Origin: Niallia sp. Man26
GTDB taxonomy: Bacteria; Bacillota; Bacilli; Bacillales; Cytobacillaceae
DNA length: 64,000 bases
Assembly (NCBI RefSeq): GCF_022049065.2
Contig: NZ_CP095743.1
Span: 3,053,001 to 3,117,000 of the forward strand
Direction of reading: 5' to 3'
Position numbers and translations under genes: made by a program. The notes beneath the pieces were generated by a model. That model saw nothing but the letters and a program-made list of their open reading frames with translations. It was not told the DNA's origin and ran no database searches. This document shows positions 50,730-60,702 of this stretch, piece after piece. Positions within the stretch are counted from its first letter, which is position 1. Every line of letters starts with the position of its first letter.

Positions 50730-50758
50730 TTGACATTATTGTCTCAGGAAGAGACAAT
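50730..50758 (+). promoter_or_regulatory. Candidate yutI promoter with perfect inverted repeat
   Basis: TTGACA (50730-50735), 17 bases, GACAAT. Overlapping it, ATTGTCTC-AGGAA-GAGACAAT (50738-50758) is a perfect 8-base inverted repeat. This could be an operator for the divergent yutI/yuzD pair; the regulator is unknown. Confidence 0.5.
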
Positions 50759-50854
50759 GCAATATGAAATAATGTTTAGGTGTTTTCATGTTTCTAGAAT
50801 AGATTTTTCTCTTTAATGTGATTATAATAAATTATAGGAAAGGAGTCGATATGA

Positions 50855-51091
50855 ATGGCAGAATTAGAAATGAGAGAACAAGTACAGGAAGTACTAGATA
50901 AATTACGCCCATTCCTTCTTAGAGATGGTGGGGATTGTGAATTGGTAGATGTGGAAGACGGCATCGTAAAATTGCGTTTGCTTGGAGCTTGCGGAAGCTG
51001 CCCAAGTTCGACAATCACGCTAAAAGCTGGTATTGAGCGCGCTCTTTTGGAAGAAGTTCCAGGGGTATATGAAGTAGAGCAAGTATTCTAA
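50855..51091 (+). CDS. yutI: NifU C-terminal-domain Fe-S scaffold (YutI/NfuA-like)
   Basis: A 78-residue protein consisting of a NifU C-terminal domain only. [12 protein letters not shown] and [16 protein letters not shown] carry the CxxC that holds a [4Fe-4S] cluster. It is expected to act as a carrier alongside the A-type YutM, for example toward lipoyl synthase. AGGAG lies 9 bases before the ATG. It is a single gene, divergent from yuzD, with a terminator shared with thrB. Confidence 0.93.
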   Translation: MAELEMREQVQEVLDKLRPFLLRDGGDCELVDVEDGIVKLRLLGACGSCPSSTITLKAGIERALLEEVPGVYEVEQVF

Positions 51092-51107
51092 TACAAACTT
51101 TAATAGC

Positions 51108-51139
51108 TAAAAAGGGCAGCCAATGGCTGCCCTTTTTAT
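51108..51139. terminator. Bidirectional intrinsic terminator
   Basis: AAAGGGCAGCCA/TGGCTGCCCTTT with a minimal loop and T-rich right side; between yutI (+) and thrB (-). Confidence 0.88.
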
Positions 51140-52053
51140 ATATTGCTGTATGCTTTCCCTTTTACTTCCACACCATTCTTATCAATTTGCACGGGAAGAT
51201 AATTCATATCAGGCAAAAGCTCCTTCAGTCCAGCGGCAACCGCTTCTGTCTTCCCTGTTTCAATGAAACATAAGACTGTTGGACCTGCACCGCTTAAGGC
51301 GACACCGTATGCCCCTAATTTCTGAGCATGCTGTTCTATTATCTCCAGATGCGGGACAAGCTCCTTTCGATACGGCTGATGATATTTGTCCAGCGCCATC
51401 ATCTTGCCGGCAAGCTTGTTGTTGCCTGTCAGCAATGCGGCCACAAGAAGATTGGAAACAGCACCTGCTGCAACTGCTTCTGCAAATGGCATCGATTTAG
51501 GGAGCACATCTCTTGCTGATTTCGTAAGAAGCTCTTCATTCGGTATAACCGCCAGCAATTCCAATTCTACTGAATGGATTACTTCCACATCTGCCTCGCT
51601 TCCAAGCTGACATCCAACCACAAGGCCGCCAAATATGCTTGCACCGACATTATCCGGATGCCCTTCCATATTGGTTGCGATGGTAAATTTCTCTTCCTCT
51701 GTCAATTGAAGCTCACCTAAGGAATCGGCAAGCTCTATTGCAGCAACAATTGCCGACGCACTAGAACCGAGACCTCTAGCCAGCGGAATTTCGCTTGAAA
51801 CGCTTACCCTGCAAGGCGGCAATTCTTTATTGTAGCTTTTGGCTACTTGTATAGCTGTTGCGATGATAAAGTTGCTTTCATCTGACGGAAAAGTCTTCAA
51901 TTTTTCTGAGAGCGGTATTACCTCCCATTTTTCTGCTGGAGAAGCTTCCACAATCAAATATAGGCTCAGAGCCATGCCAAGGCTGTCAAATCCCGGTCCA
52001 AGATTTGCCGTACTTGCTGGAACCTTGATTTGAAGCATCTCACTTTCCATCAT
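51136..52053 (-). CDS. thrB: Homoserine kinase
   Basis: A 305-residue GHMP kinase. [19 protein letters not shown], the ATP-loop [17 protein letters not shown] and the C-terminal [14 protein letters not shown] are the three GHMP motifs. It phosphorylates homoserine in threonine synthesis. Its ATG overlaps the thrC stop by four bases (ATGA), so the two are coupled. It is the third gene of hom-thrC-thrB and ends at a strong terminator. Confidence 0.96.
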   Translation of the reverse strand: MMESEMLQIKVPASTANLGPGFDSLGMALSLYLIVEASPAEKWEVIPLSEKLKTFPSDESNFIIATAIQVAKSYNKELPPCRVSVSSEIPLARGLGSSASAIVAAIELADSLGELQLTEEEKFTIATNMEGHPDNVGASIFGGLVVGCQLGSEADVEVIHSVELELLAVIPNEELLTKSARDVLPKSMPFAEAVAAGAVSNLLVAALLTGNNKLAGKMMALDKYHQPYRKELVPHLEIIEQHAQKLGAYGVALSGAGPTVLCFIETGKTEAVAAGLKELLPDMNYLPVQIDKNGVEVKGKAYSNI

Positions 52054-53111
52054 ATATGAACGACTCCCTTAATATGAGCCGCCACTGCCTTCTCATCGTT
52101 CGGCAGAACAACAGGCTTAATTGGACTTACATCTATAGCTGTGTTCGGATCTTTTAAGCCATTTCCTGTCAGTACAGCAACGATCTTGCTGCCTTTAGCA
52201 ATCTTACCGCTTTGCAAATGCTTGTAAACTCCAGCGATAGAAGCACAAGAACCAGGTTCTGCAAATACGCCTTCTTTAGCTGCAATCGTACGGTAAGCAG
52301 CGATGATTTCTTCATCTGTTACTTCATCAATAATACCTTCTGATTCCTGCTGGGCTTGTACAGCCAGCTTCCAGCTCGCCGGATTTCCAATGCGAATTGC
52401 TGTTGCGATTGTTTCCGGATTTTCAAACACACGATTATGGACGATTGCTGCTGCTCCTGCTGCTTCAAATCCATGAATCTTTGGCAGTCCTGTTTGTTTT
52501 GCTTCGTTATATTCCTTAAAGCCTTTCCAGTAGGCGCTAATATTGCCTGCATTTCCGACTGGAATTGCCAAGATATCAGGTGCTGTGCCAAGCTGGTCAC
52601 AAACTTCAAATGCAGCTGTTTTCTGGCCTTCTAATCTGTATGGATTGACAGAATTCACTAGCGCAACTGGTTCTGTTTCGCTGATTTTCCGAACCATTTG
52701 CAATGCTTGGTCAAAGTTTCCTTCAATCGATATAATCTCAGCACCGTACATAACAGCTTGAGCTAGTTTACCCATCGCAATTTTACCTTCTGGAATTACA
52801 ACGATACAGCGCATGCCTGCACGAGCTGCATATGCTGCAGCTGCAGCCGATGTATTTCCAGTAGAGGCGCAAATAACAGTGGAATTGCCTTCCTCCTTAG
52901 CTTTAGCGACAGCCATCACCATGCCTCTGTCTTTAAATGAACCAGTCGGGTTTGTACCTTCTGTTTTTACATACAGCTCTACTCCCCATTCCTCTGAAAG
53001 CTGTTCAAGCTTTATTAAAGGAGTGTTACCCTCATTTAAAGTCAGACTTGGTGTGTTATCGTTAATTGGCAAATAATTTTTATATTCTTCAAGCAGGCCT
53101 TTCCATCTCAT
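52050..53111 (-). CDS. thrC: Threonine synthase
   Basis: A 353-residue PLP-dependent lyase that converts O-phosphohomoserine to threonine. The PLP-lysine is in [14 protein letters not shown] and the phosphate-binding GNAGNIS loop and [19 protein letters not shown] segment are present. It lacks the long N-terminus of the E. coli type, matching the short Bacillus form. It overlaps hom by one base (TAATG) and thrB by four. Confidence 0.96.
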   Translation of the reverse strand: MRWKGLLEEYKNYLPINDNTPSLTLNEGNTPLIKLEQLSEEWGVELYVKTEGTNPTGSFKDRGMVMAVAKAKEEGNSTVICASTGNTSAAAAAYAARAGMRCIVVIPEGKIAMGKLAQAVMYGAEIISIEGNFDQALQMVRKISETEPVALVNSVNPYRLEGQKTAAFEVCDQLGTAPDILAIPVGNAGNISAYWKGFKEYNEAKQTGLPKIHGFEAAGAAAIVHNRVFENPETIATAIRIGNPASWKLAVQAQQESEGIIDEVTDEEIIAAYRTIAAKEGVFAEPGSCASIAGVYKHLQSGKIAKGSKIVAVLTGNGLKDPNTAIDVSPIKPVVLPNDEKAVAAHIKGVVHI

Positions 53112-54406
53112 TACTTAGTTCCTCCTTCTACACGGTAAGAGCTTTTTACTGTACGGACAGATGATAAGTCTCTTAATTGAATTAGTATATTTTCATAGTT
53201 TAACAAGGATGCATGATGCGTAATTAAGACTATTTCTGCCATGCCTTTTTCTTTTACAGGCAATTGCAGAATCTTTTCAAAGCTCACACCATTTTTGGAG
53301 AAGATTGATGTAATTTCAGCAAATACACCTACTGCATCTTCTACTTGCAGACGAAGGAAGTATTTGGAGTACATTTCGTCCGGTTTCTTCAAGTTCTTTT
53401 TAAATTGTGGTGTAATAGCGGTTTTTCCGTTTACACCCAATCTCATGTTTTTTAGGACATTCACTAAATCAGAAACGACTGCAGTTGCTGTCGGCATGCT
53501 GCCGGCACCAGGCCCGTAAAACATCGTTTCTCCTACTGCTTCACCGTATACATAAACAGCATTAAATTCATTGTTGACTGCCGCTAGCGGGTGACTGTCA
53601 ATTAAGAAGGCTGGCTGAACGCTCACTTCTACTTTTCCGTCCTGTCTATGGGCAAAACCAATCAATTTCATCGTATAGCCAAGCTGCTTGCCATACTGAA
53701 TGTCTTCTTCCGTGACCTGAGTAATCCCCTCAACCTTCACATCTTCAAGGCTGATGTTCATAGAAAAGCCTAATGTAGCCAATATCGTCATTTTCCGAGC
53801 TGCATCAAGACCTTCCACGTCAGATGTCGGATCGCTTTCGGCGAATCCGAGTCGTTGTGCTTCTTCCAAGACTTCGTCGTACGCTTTTCCTTGCTTAGTC
53901 ATTTTTGTCAAAATAAAGTTTGTCGTTCCATTCACGATTCCCATCAGTTTCGTAATGTGGTCTGATGCTAGGCCATCGACAAGTCCTCGAATGATAGGAA
54001 TCCCGCCAGCAACGCTTGCTTCGTAGAATAAATCACAATTATTTTCTGAGGCAACTTGTAAGAGGCGCGCCCCGTAAACAGCCATTAAATCCTTGTTAGC
54101 TGTTACAACGTGCTTGCGATTTTTAAGGGCTTGGAGCAGCCTTTCTTTTGTCTCCTCTACGCCGCCCATCACTTCAATAATCACATCTATTTCTGGATCA
54201 TTCAGAATCTCATCTGGATTTGTTGTTAACATGTCAGTTGCAATGGATACATCCCGGTCTTTATCTATATTTTTTACAAGTATCTTTTTTACTTTGACGG
54301 GACAGCCGATTTGGTGCATGATTTTATCTTGGTGATTTTCTATGATTTTTACAACACCTGTGCCGACAGTGCCCAATCCAAGCAGTCCAATTGATATTGT
54401 CTCCAA
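53111..54406 (-). CDS. hom: Homoserine dehydrogenase
   Basis: A 431-residue monofunctional homoserine dehydrogenase. [16 protein letters not shown] binds NAD(P); [30 protein letters not shown] and [19 protein letters not shown] form the catalytic core. A C-terminal ACT domain (about 350-425, [19 protein letters not shown]) probably gives threonine feedback. It makes homoserine from aspartate semialdehyde and heads the threonine operon. AGGGGGAATAG precedes the ATG. No T-box is visible in the 250-base leader. Confidence 0.96.
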   Translation of the reverse strand: METISIGLLGLGTVGTGVVKIIENHQDKIMHQIGCPVKVKKILVKNIDKDRDVSIATDMLTTNPDEILNDPEIDVIIEVMGGVEETKERLLQALKNRKHVVTANKDLMAVYGARLLQVASENNCDLFYEASVAGGIPIIRGLVDGLASDHITKLMGIVNGTTNFILTKMTKQGKAYDEVLEEAQRLGFAESDPTSDVEGLDAARKMTILATLGFSMNISLEDVKVEGITQVTEEDIQYGKQLGYTMKLIGFAHRQDGKVEVSVQPAFLIDSHPLAAVNNEFNAVYVYGEAVGETMFYGPGAGSMPTATAVVSDLVNVLKNMRLGVNGKTAITPQFKKNLKKPDEMYSKYFLRLQVEDAVGVFAEITSIFSKNGVSFEKILQLPVKEKGMAEIVLITHHASLLNYENILIQLRDLSSVRTVKSSYRVEGGTK

Positions 54407-54605
54407 TTTGCTATTCCCCCTAAGATGTTCTCTTTAAAAAAACAACTGTCTTTGTATAGTAGACATTATAGTGTTAGATCTGATTTTTTACAAGAGGTGA
54501 ATTATATATTCTTTGAAAATTTATTCAACTCTTATTTTTGTCATTTTACTGTTTTTTCTATTATAAAGTAATTTGTAAGAAAAAGGGGAACTATTTTGGA
54601 CAAGA

Positions 54606-54635
54606 ATACCCGGCTAGAAAGCGAGCCGGGGAAAG
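54606..54635 (-). terminator. Hairpin after yutH
   Basis: CCGGCT/AGCCGG with an 8-base loop lies 20 bases after the yutH stop; the T run is weak, so termination may be partial. Confidence 0.5.
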
Positions 54636-54657
54636 GGTAATTGTATAAAAAGGAAGG

Positions 54658-55662
54658 TTAATAAAGCCAGCTTAATGTGGGGATTTTTGATTTTTTGACA
54701 GGTGCTTCAACCATCTCAAAAAAAACGCGCAGGAACTCCTCTGAATCCTTTGACTGATTTAAATATTTCTTTAATTGATCCTCTAAATAATGCCGTTGTG
54801 CCTCACTTGAGCTTGAATAATAATTTTCGACACACTCCACAAAATGAAGAGGAAACAGCAATCTCGCATAGATCAGCCTCCAGGAAAACGGGCTTAATGG
54901 TGCAATGCTTTGATAGTCATTGTAAAAATTTCGAACATCCCGATAATAGGTTTTAATATTAAGAAAATATCTTTCTCTTGTCCATTCTGCTAAATCTCTG
55001 CCGCAATGATCGAATACCCAATCAAATGGATTCTTTACATAATACTCTCCCATCCATGTTGATTTCATGAAACGGTTATGGCAAATCGTCCCGCTGTCAA
55101 TCGGTGAAGGTTCATCATCAAGCTCTGTATCGACCAAATACTGAATCGCATTTTCAGAAACTCCCATATAATATGGAAATGCCTCGAGAAACAGTTTATC
55201 AAATTCGCTTTCAGGTTCCTGGTACATCTTTGTATTCCAAAAGGCCTCCATCTGGTCAATCCTCTTTTCCCACAAACCTTTCCATTGTCCCATTCGCGAA
55301 ATTTTCTCGACACCAAATTGGACCGATCTGCCCCGATAATGAAACTTTCCTAATTTCCTTCCTAATTGCTTTGATTGAAAAGGCTGAACATGCTCATTCA
55401 GCATAATACAGTACGCCTGTCCTTCCACCTCTTCTCTAATATTGCCATCCTTTGATTCCAGAAATGTCCCAACTCTGTAATCACCCAAATTTGTCATATG
55501 ATTTACAAGCTCATGAAGCTCTAATATCTCTTCATCCTCTTTGTTGTCTACTGGTATAAGCGTATACAGCTTGCCATCCTTTCTGCAGGCTTCATAGTGA
55601 CCAAACCTCATTTCATCTGTGACCTCTACGCCATAATGACTGTGTAAGATTTTCCGAATCAT
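54658..55662 (-). CDS. yutH: Spore coat protein YutH (CotS-related)
   Basis: A 334-residue protein of the CotS/YutH family with a kinase-like (APH) fold. GTICHNRFMKSTWMGEYYVKNPFDWVFDHCGRDLAEW-type wording marks the equivalent of the catalytic loop, but the canonical HGDxxxxN is replaced by CHNRF, so phosphotransfer is doubtful. It is known as a spore coat component in B. subtilis and flanks hom there as here. The ATG at 55662 is chosen because AGGAGG lies 6 bases away; ATG at 55665 is equally possible. Confidence 0.88.
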   Translation of the reverse strand: MIRKILHSHYGVEVTDEMRFGHYEACRKDGKLYTLIPVDNKEDEEILELHELVNHMTNLGDYRVGTFLESKDGNIREEVEGQAYCIMLNEHVQPFQSKQLGRKLGKFHYRGRSVQFGVEKISRMGQWKGLWEKRIDQMEAFWNTKMYQEPESEFDKLFLEAFPYYMGVSENAIQYLVDTELDDEPSPIDSGTICHNRFMKSTWMGEYYVKNPFDWVFDHCGRDLAEWTRERYFLNIKTYYRDVRNFYNDYQSIAPLSPFSWRLIYARLLFPLHFVECVENYYSSSSEAQRHYLEDQLKKYLNQSKDSEEFLRVFFEMVEAPVKKSKIPTLSWLY

Positions 55663-55949
55663 CATACTCCTCCTTTTCAAAGAACGAATCTGCAAAACAC
55701 CTTATAAGAAAATATATGTCGTTAAGTGATAATCTTGAGTTTTTTCTTTTATAACCTGTTGCTAAAGAAATTTTCAGTAAAGAATGACACATACCTTTAT
55801 AGAAGTCCTACATATACTAACAAGTATACAGCTATTATCACAGCCTGCCTTTTACGCAATGCTCGGTAAAGCGTACAGCCAATATTGGCATAGTAAGCAA
55901 TGATGACCACTGTGTTTAGATAGTGAATACAATTAGAAAAGGTGATAAT

Positions 55950-56435
55950 ATGTCAGATATTACAGAAAAAACAGCGAGAAAATGGCTTCACGAGCGCGGA
56001 GTTACCATAGAAGATATTGGAGAACTAGTTTATTTATTACAGGAAAAATATCACGAGAATTTAGAAATGGCTGAATGTATCCATAATGTAGAGCGTGTAT
56101 TGTCCAAAAGGGAAGTACAAAATGCCTTGTTAACTGGCATACAATTAGATGTGCTTGCAGAAAAGAAAATGCTCGAGGCACCGCTTCAAGCCATTATCGA
56201 AAGTGATGAAAGTCTTTACGGCGTTGACGAAGTACTGAGCTTTTCCATCGTAAATGTATATGGCTCAATCGGCTTTACTAATTACGGATATGTAGATAAA
56301 TTAAAACCTGGCATCCTTAAGAAGCTTAATGATAAATCGACAGGGAAATGTCATACTTTTTTAGATGATATAGTTGGTGCTATTGCTGCGGCAGCATCAA
56401 GCAGGCTGGCACATAGTGTCAGGGGTGAAAAATAG
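55950..56435 (+). CDS. yutG: Phosphatidylglycerophosphatase A-like protein YutG
   Basis: A 161-residue protein of the PgpA/YutG family. The C-terminal part has GYVDKLKPGILKKLND and HTFLDDIVGAIAAAASSRLAH, with the conserved DD of the family; the N-terminal 60 residues are helical. Unlike E. coli PgpA it has few hydrophobic segments, so the actual substrate is uncertain. The ATG at 55950 is preceded by AAGGTGATAAT; the longer frame from 55923 has no good site. It lies between yutH and yutF as in B. subtilis. Confidence 0.87.
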   Translation: MSDITEKTARKWLHERGVTIEDIGELVYLLQEKYHENLEMAECIHNVERVLSKREVQNALLTGIQLDVLAEKKMLEAPLQAIIESDESLYGVDEVLSFSIVNVYGSIGFTNYGYVDKLKPGILKKLNDKSTGKCHTFLDDIVGAIAAAASSRLAHSVRGEK

Positions 56436-56442
56436 ATGAAAA

Positions 56443-56483
56443 TAAAAAAGGAAGAACACACTAAGTGCTTCTTCCTTTTTTGT
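56443..56483. terminator. Bidirectional intrinsic terminator
   Basis: AAAAAAGGAAGA/TCTTCCTTTTTT with an imperfect CAC/GTG inner stem between yutG and yutF. Confidence 0.85.
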
Positions 56484-57250
56484 TATTCCCACTCAGAAAG
56501 ACTGTTAACGGAATATGTAGGTTTTTGCTCATAAGTGGCTAAATGCTCTGCTGTTGTGACACCAGAATGAACTAACAATGTATCAATTCCTGCATTTACC
56601 CCAGCTAATATATCGGTATGATAATTATCGCCTACCATAATAGCCTCATTCTTATTTACGCCAAGCAGTTTCAATGCTTGTTCCACGATGATTGCCTCTG
56701 GCTTGCCCATATTAAGTGGGGCTGTGTTTGTTGAAACTGTTATGACTGATGTAAGGGCACCGTTTCCAGGAAGAAGTCCCCTCTCCGTCGGCAAAGCTGT
56801 ATCACCGTTTGTGATAATGTATTTAGCTCCGCTGCGGACAGCAAGACATGCCTGCGCCAGCTTTTCATACGTGATTTGCTGGTCCATGCCTGCTACTACA
56901 TAATCAGCCTCTTCATGGTTAGCCAGTATTTGAATGTCTTTTTCTGTAAGTGCATGGCGCAAGCCTTCTTCACCTATCATATAAACACTTGCTGATTTGT
57001 TCTGTTCGTATATATATCCAGCTGCAGCCATAGCGGAAGTAAACACTTCCTCTTTTTTTGCAGGTATGTGGAAATCTCTTAACTTTTGGGCTACTTGCTC
57101 TGGTGTTTTTGTCGAGTTGTTCGTCACATATAAATATGGGATACCAAGGGCAATTAAGCGTTTGACAAATTCAGCCGCTTCTTGAATTACTTCTGTCCCT
57201 TTATACATAGTCCCATCTAGATCGATTAAGTATCCTTTATAGTTTTTCAT
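56483..57250 (-). CDS. yutF: HAD-IIA family sugar/nucleotide phosphatase YutF
   Basis: A 255-residue NagD-type HAD phosphatase. YLIDLDGTMYKG is motif I, YVTNNSTKTP motif II, and IMVGDNYHTDILAGVNAGI motif III/IV, with the IIA cap between. B. subtilis YutF and relatives dephosphorylate sugar phosphates and nucleotides. AAAGGGC lies before the ATG at 57250; the frame extends 23 codons up but without a site. Confidence 0.93.
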   Translation of the reverse strand: MKNYKGYLIDLDGTMYKGTEVIQEAAEFVKRLIALGIPYLYVTNNSTKTPEQVAQKLRDFHIPAKKEEVFTSAMAAAGYIYEQNKSASVYMIGEEGLRHALTEKDIQILANHEEADYVVAGMDQQITYEKLAQACLAVRSGAKYIITNGDTALPTERGLLPGNGALTSVITVSTNTAPLNMGKPEAIIVEQALKLLGVNKNEAIMVGDNYHTDILAGVNAGIDTLLVHSGVTTAEHLATYEQKPTYSVNSLSEWE

Positions 57251-57284
57251 GAATATAAAAGCCCTTTCTATTCCATTTATCATG

Positions 57285-57722
57285 CTAGTTTTTGAAGGCA
57301 GTAACTGGACCGAGTTCATTAATCAAGTAGTTTTTAACAGATAACGAGAAGGATTCAACAGAAGGTATTCCCTTCTCCAATGCTTCCCTGACAATCTCAT
57401 GAGAGATATTCGTATAATCATGCACCAGTGTTTTTCTCAAACCTAGCAGCTCTTTAATTTCACCTGCAACGCTAACTGAAAGTACTTTTTCGTCAGTAAG
57501 AATTTCCATAATATCCTCATAGCTGCCTGGATCTCGCATGATAAAACCGTCAATCATACTGTTGCCGACATCAAGCATTGCCTCAATCATCATATGTGCA
57601 AGTCTTTCTAATGCCAATTTCTCAAGTTTGGATTCAAACGAATCCTGTTCTTTAAACATCTGAACCAATTGCTGTAAATATTGTAATTGCTGCCCGATTT
57701 TTTCCCGATCCACAAAATACAT
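57285..57722 (-). CDS. yutE: DUF86/HepT-like HEPN protein YutE
   Basis: A 145-residue helical protein of the DUF86 family. RKTLVHDY contains the R-x4-H-x-Y motif that forms the RNase or AMPylation-target site in HepT toxins. The partner nucleotidyltransferase (MntA-type antitoxin) gene is not adjacent, and B. subtilis yutE is also solitary, so a toxin role is doubtful. The ATG at 57722 lies 7 bases after GAAGGAGG. It is between yutF and the EAL gene, both in the same direction. Confidence 0.88.
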   Translation of the reverse strand: MYFVDREKIGQQLQYLQQLVQMFKEQDSFESKLEKLALERLAHMMIEAMLDVGNSMIDGFIMRDPGSYEDIMEILTDEKVLSVSVAGEIKELLGLRKTLVHDYTNISHEIVREALEKGIPSVESFSLSVKNYLINELGPVTAFKN

Positions 57723-57762
57723 TTGAATGCCTCCTTCAATTTTTTTTAGTATAGACAAAACC

Positions 57763-59073
57763 TCACACAATCGTTTGCAGATTATTGCTTAAGCTTGTCG
57801 GCCTCGCATAAAAATAGCCTTGTGCCAAATCAACCTTATTTCTTGAGAGAACAAGCGCTTCTTCCGCACTTTCAATCCCTTCTGCTACAACTATTGAACC
57901 TACTTCCTTAGCTATTAGCAGCAAGCCTTTAAGCATCGATTCTTTGACAGAATTTTTGTCAATATTCTGGATGACAGAACGGTCTATTTTAATGATATCA
58001 GGCATGATTTCACTTATCGAGTTCAAGCTTGCATAGCCTGCTCCTGTATCATCTATAGCCACTCTGAATCCAATTAGGCGCAAAAGCTTCAAGTTAGAAA
58101 TGAAGTATTCTAATCCCTCAATTGAATCCCGTTCTGTCACCTCAATGGTAATCCTGTTTGGAGATATCTCTTTATATTTGTTCATCAGCTTTTTCAAGTC
58201 TTTCACAAAATGCTGATTACCTAATGTTAACGGTGTAAAATTAATAAAAATATCGAACTTCCAGGTAGTTAATTTTATTTGTTCAAGCGCTTTTTCCAAT
58301 ACGACCATTTCAAGGTCATAAAGATGGTTGGTTTGCCGTGCAACAGAAAACAGTTGGAGGGGATTTTCAAGCGATGTGCCGACAGGTCCTCTTGTCAGCA
58401 TTTCACATGCTTTAACCTTATTTGTTTCCACATCCAATATCGGCTGTGCTAACAAGCTAATATCTTTATTTGCTACAATTTTCCCTAACGCAAATGACAT
58501 TTCATTAAATTCGGACGTTAAGCCTTTTTGGGCCATTGATAAAGCCTGCTGATAAGCAAGATAAATAGCATCCCTTAATTGGTCGATTTGCCTGTCAATA
58601 AATATATAGCCTGTGCAAAAAATCGGCTGTACCGACTGCTGCAGAGATCTCCAAACTTTTGTTTGCAGCTTTTCCAATATTAACTGAATCGTAAAATCTA
58701 TGTTAGGAACAGTGTCCATCTTGTGATCAATCTTCAAGAATAAGGCAATTCCATCCTGATAATAGGCACGGACTGCTGCAATTTGGTCAGAAGGTATTTC
58801 TTCTCTAATAACGGTATGGAATGCTTCTCTCACTTGCTCCCATAATCTTTGGGATGCTGCGCTGTCCATTTCCCGTTTTAAGATGGCCAAGTTATGGATG
58901 GAAAAGACAATTACAGCCACTTCATTTCCTTTATGAAGGGCCGCACTTACGTTTTGCTCCACAGGATCCCTCAAAATAAATTGAGGAGGATAATATTTTA
59001 ATTTACTGGCAGGAAAAATAATCTTCCCCCAGTTCGTTAAGCTTTTTATTTTGTTGACATACACATGGACCAT
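57763..59073 (-). CDS. Degenerate GGDEF plus EAL-domain protein
   Basis: A 436-residue cytosolic protein. The C-terminal 240 residues are an EAL domain with EML for EAL, NFTP, EVTERD, IDDTGAGYASL (for DDFG), KIDRSVI, VAEGIES and QGYFYARP; most catalytic residues remain. The N-terminal 180 residues look like a GGDEF-fold without the GGDEF loop. It is probably a cyclic-di-GMP phosphodiesterase or a sensor. The ATG at 59073 has AGAGGA at 9 bases. It lies upstream of yutE in the same direction (40 bases). Confidence 0.83.
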   Translation of the reverse strand: MVHVYVNKIKSLTNWGKIIFPASKLKYYPPQFILRDPVEQNVSAALHKGNEVAVIVFSIHNLAILKREMDSAASQRLWEQVREAFHTVIREEIPSDQIAAVRAYYQDGIALFLKIDHKMDTVPNIDFTIQLILEKLQTKVWRSLQQSVQPIFCTGYIFIDRQIDQLRDAIYLAYQQALSMAQKGLTSEFNEMSFALGKIVANKDISLLAQPILDVETNKVKACEMLTRGPVGTSLENPLQLFSVARQTNHLYDLEMVVLEKALEQIKLTTWKFDIFINFTPLTLGNQHFVKDLKKLMNKYKEISPNRITIEVTERDSIEGLEYFISNLKLLRLIGFRVAIDDTGAGYASLNSISEIMPDIIKIDRSVIQNIDKNSVKESMLKGLLLIAKEVGSIVVAEGIESAEEALVLSRNKVDLAQGYFYARPTSLSNNLQTIV

Positions 59074-59208
59074 CTCTTCATTTCCTCTCATACAGCAAAC
59101 CTGATAAGTAATAGCAAAACAGCTCTAAAAAAAACATTTATTTTTATTAGTAAACGTTTTCCTTATTTATGAAGAAGTGCTGCAAAAAGAGTCAGCACTG
59201 TACTTACA

Positions 59209-59496
59209 TTATTGTTTTTTTATTTTCTTAACGACAAAATAAGGACATCCGAAATTGCAATATTCATACAAATATTCTGTTAACGTACTGATTTTTGTAT
59301 CAAAGCTGGATTTCTGATTTTGGTCATCAAAAAATCCTCTGAGTCTAAGCTGACCATAGCCCCAATCACCGACAATATAATCATACTTTGTTAAAATATC
59401 ACTGTATCTTCCTTTAAATGCCTCCTCATTGAAGCCCTCTTTTCGTTCTTCAATAAGTTCATAACAATGATTATTTATGCAAACCAAAACCTTCAC
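59209..59496 (-). CDS. yutD: YutD (DUF1027) protein
   Basis: A 95-residue protein with the DUF1027 pattern: NEEAFKGRYSDILTKYDYIVGDWGYGQLRLRGFF at the centre and YEYCNFGCPYFVVKK near the end. The function is unknown. It starts with GTG behind a weak site (AAGTGGG). It sits between the EAL gene and lipA, as yutD does in B. subtilis. TTATAATAATTATGA at 59666-59680, upstream, resembles a PerR/Fur box. Confidence 0.87.
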   Translation of the reverse strand: MKVLVCINNHCYELIEERKEGFNEEAFKGRYSDILTKYDYIVGDWGYGQLRLRGFFDDQNQKSSFDTKISTLTEYLYEYCNFGCPYFVVKKIKKQ

Positions 59497-59730
59497 CCCA
59501 CTTTTTTGAAGCTTCCTTTTTCATATGTATATATGTATGACTTTATATGTAATCCTAAATAAGTCCTATTTAAGATAAACGTGCATATAACCTAATAGGT
59601 ACTATATCTCACCATTTCATTATAACCCGACAATAGACAATTTACATAGTGCTGGCAAGGAAAAATTATAATAATTATGACAAGAAATAGGAAAGGCCCT
59701 CCATTTATAACTGATTATTCAGGAAAAACA

Positions 59731-59782
59731 AAAACAGAGTAAACTATGCTTCCTAAATAGCAGCAAGATTTACTCTGTTCCT
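59731..59782 (-). terminator. Intrinsic terminator after lipA
   Basis: ACAGAGTAAA/TTTACTCTGT enclose about 28 bases; on the minus strand TTTTGTTTTT follows. Confidence 0.78.
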
Positions 59783-59787
59783 TTACA

Positions 59788-60702
59788 TTATGCTTCTTTC
59801 TTTTGTCCTGAAAGCATTTGGTTTTTCTTTGCCTCACTGACTTGTTCATCCGCATGATACGAAGAACGGACAAGCGGACCTGCTTCACAGTGACTGAAGC
59901 CTTTGCTTAAAGCAATTTTCTTTAGTTCCTTAAATTCATCTGGATGATAATACTTTTGTACTTTAAGATGCTTTGCTGTTGGCTGCAAGTATTGTCCTAT
60001 TGTCATGATATCAACGTTGTTTGCTCGCAAATCATCCATCGTTTGAATGATTTCTTCCTTCGTTTCCCCTAATCCAATCATCAAGCTTGATTTTGTAGGA
60101 ATCTCAGGATACATTTCTTTTGCTCTTCTCAAAAACTCAAGCGATCTTTGATATTTAGCACGTGCACGTACTCTTGGCGTCAGGCGCTCTACTGTCTCAA
60201 TATTATGGTTCATAATATCAGGCTTCGCATCCATTAATTGGCGCAGATTCTCCTCTATTCCTCCCATATCAGACGGAAGGACCTCTATGCTAGTAAATGG
60301 ATTTTTCCTGCGGATTGCCCGTACCGTTTCAGCAAAAACAGCTGCACCGCCATCCTTCAAATCGTCTCTTGCGACAGCTGTGATAACAACGTGCTTTAAG
60401 TTCATACTAAAAACAGAATCAGCAACTCTTTCCGGCTCTTGCCAGTCAAGCTCTGTCGGCAAGCCTGTTTTAACTGCACAGAATCGGCATGCTCTTGTAC
60501 AAATATCTCCTAAAATCATGAAGGTAGCTGTTCGTCTCACAGCCCAGCATTCATGAATATTCGGACATCTTGCTTCTTCACATACTGTATGCAGCTTTTT
60601 TTCTCGCATCATTTTTTTTAAACCAGTGTAGTTTTCATTCGTGTTAAGTTTGATTTTCAGCCATTCAGGTTTTCGTTGGTATTCGTCTTTTCTTTCTGCC
60701 AT
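59788..60702 (-). CDS. lipA: Lipoyl synthase
   Basis: A 304-residue radical SAM enzyme. [12 protein letters not shown] holds the cysteines of the auxiliary sulphur-donating cluster, [10 protein letters not shown] the SAM-binding [4Fe-4S] cluster (CxxxCxxC), and the C-terminal [10 protein letters not shown] the last serine ligand. It inserts two sulphurs into octanoyl groups on GcvH and E2 proteins. It needs Fe-S delivery, which yutM and yutI in this window could supply. It is a single gene, placed as in B. subtilis (yutB). Confidence 0.97.
   Translation of the reverse strand: MAERKDEYQRKPEWLKIKLNTNENYTGLKKMMREKKLHTVCEEARCPNIHECWAVRRTATFMILGDICTRACRFCAVKTGLPTELDWQEPERVADSVFSMNLKHVVITAVARDDLKDGGAAVFAETVRAIRRKNPFTSIEVLPSDMGGIEENLRQLMDAKPDIMNHNIETVERLTPRVRARAKYQRSLEFLRRAKEMYPEIPTKSSLMIGLGETKEEIIQTMDDLRANNVDIMTIGQYLQPTAKHLKVQKYYHPDEFKELKKIALSKGFSHCEAGPLVRSSYHADEQVSEAKKNQMLSGQKKEA

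Noticed and set aside
54407..54657. T-box or attenuator before hom
   Set aside because: No conserved T-box sequence; only a short hairpin that belongs to the end of yutH.
57285..57722. HepT/MntA toxin-antitoxin pair
   Set aside because: The nucleotidyltransferase partner is missing on both sides; flanking genes are yutF and an EAL protein.
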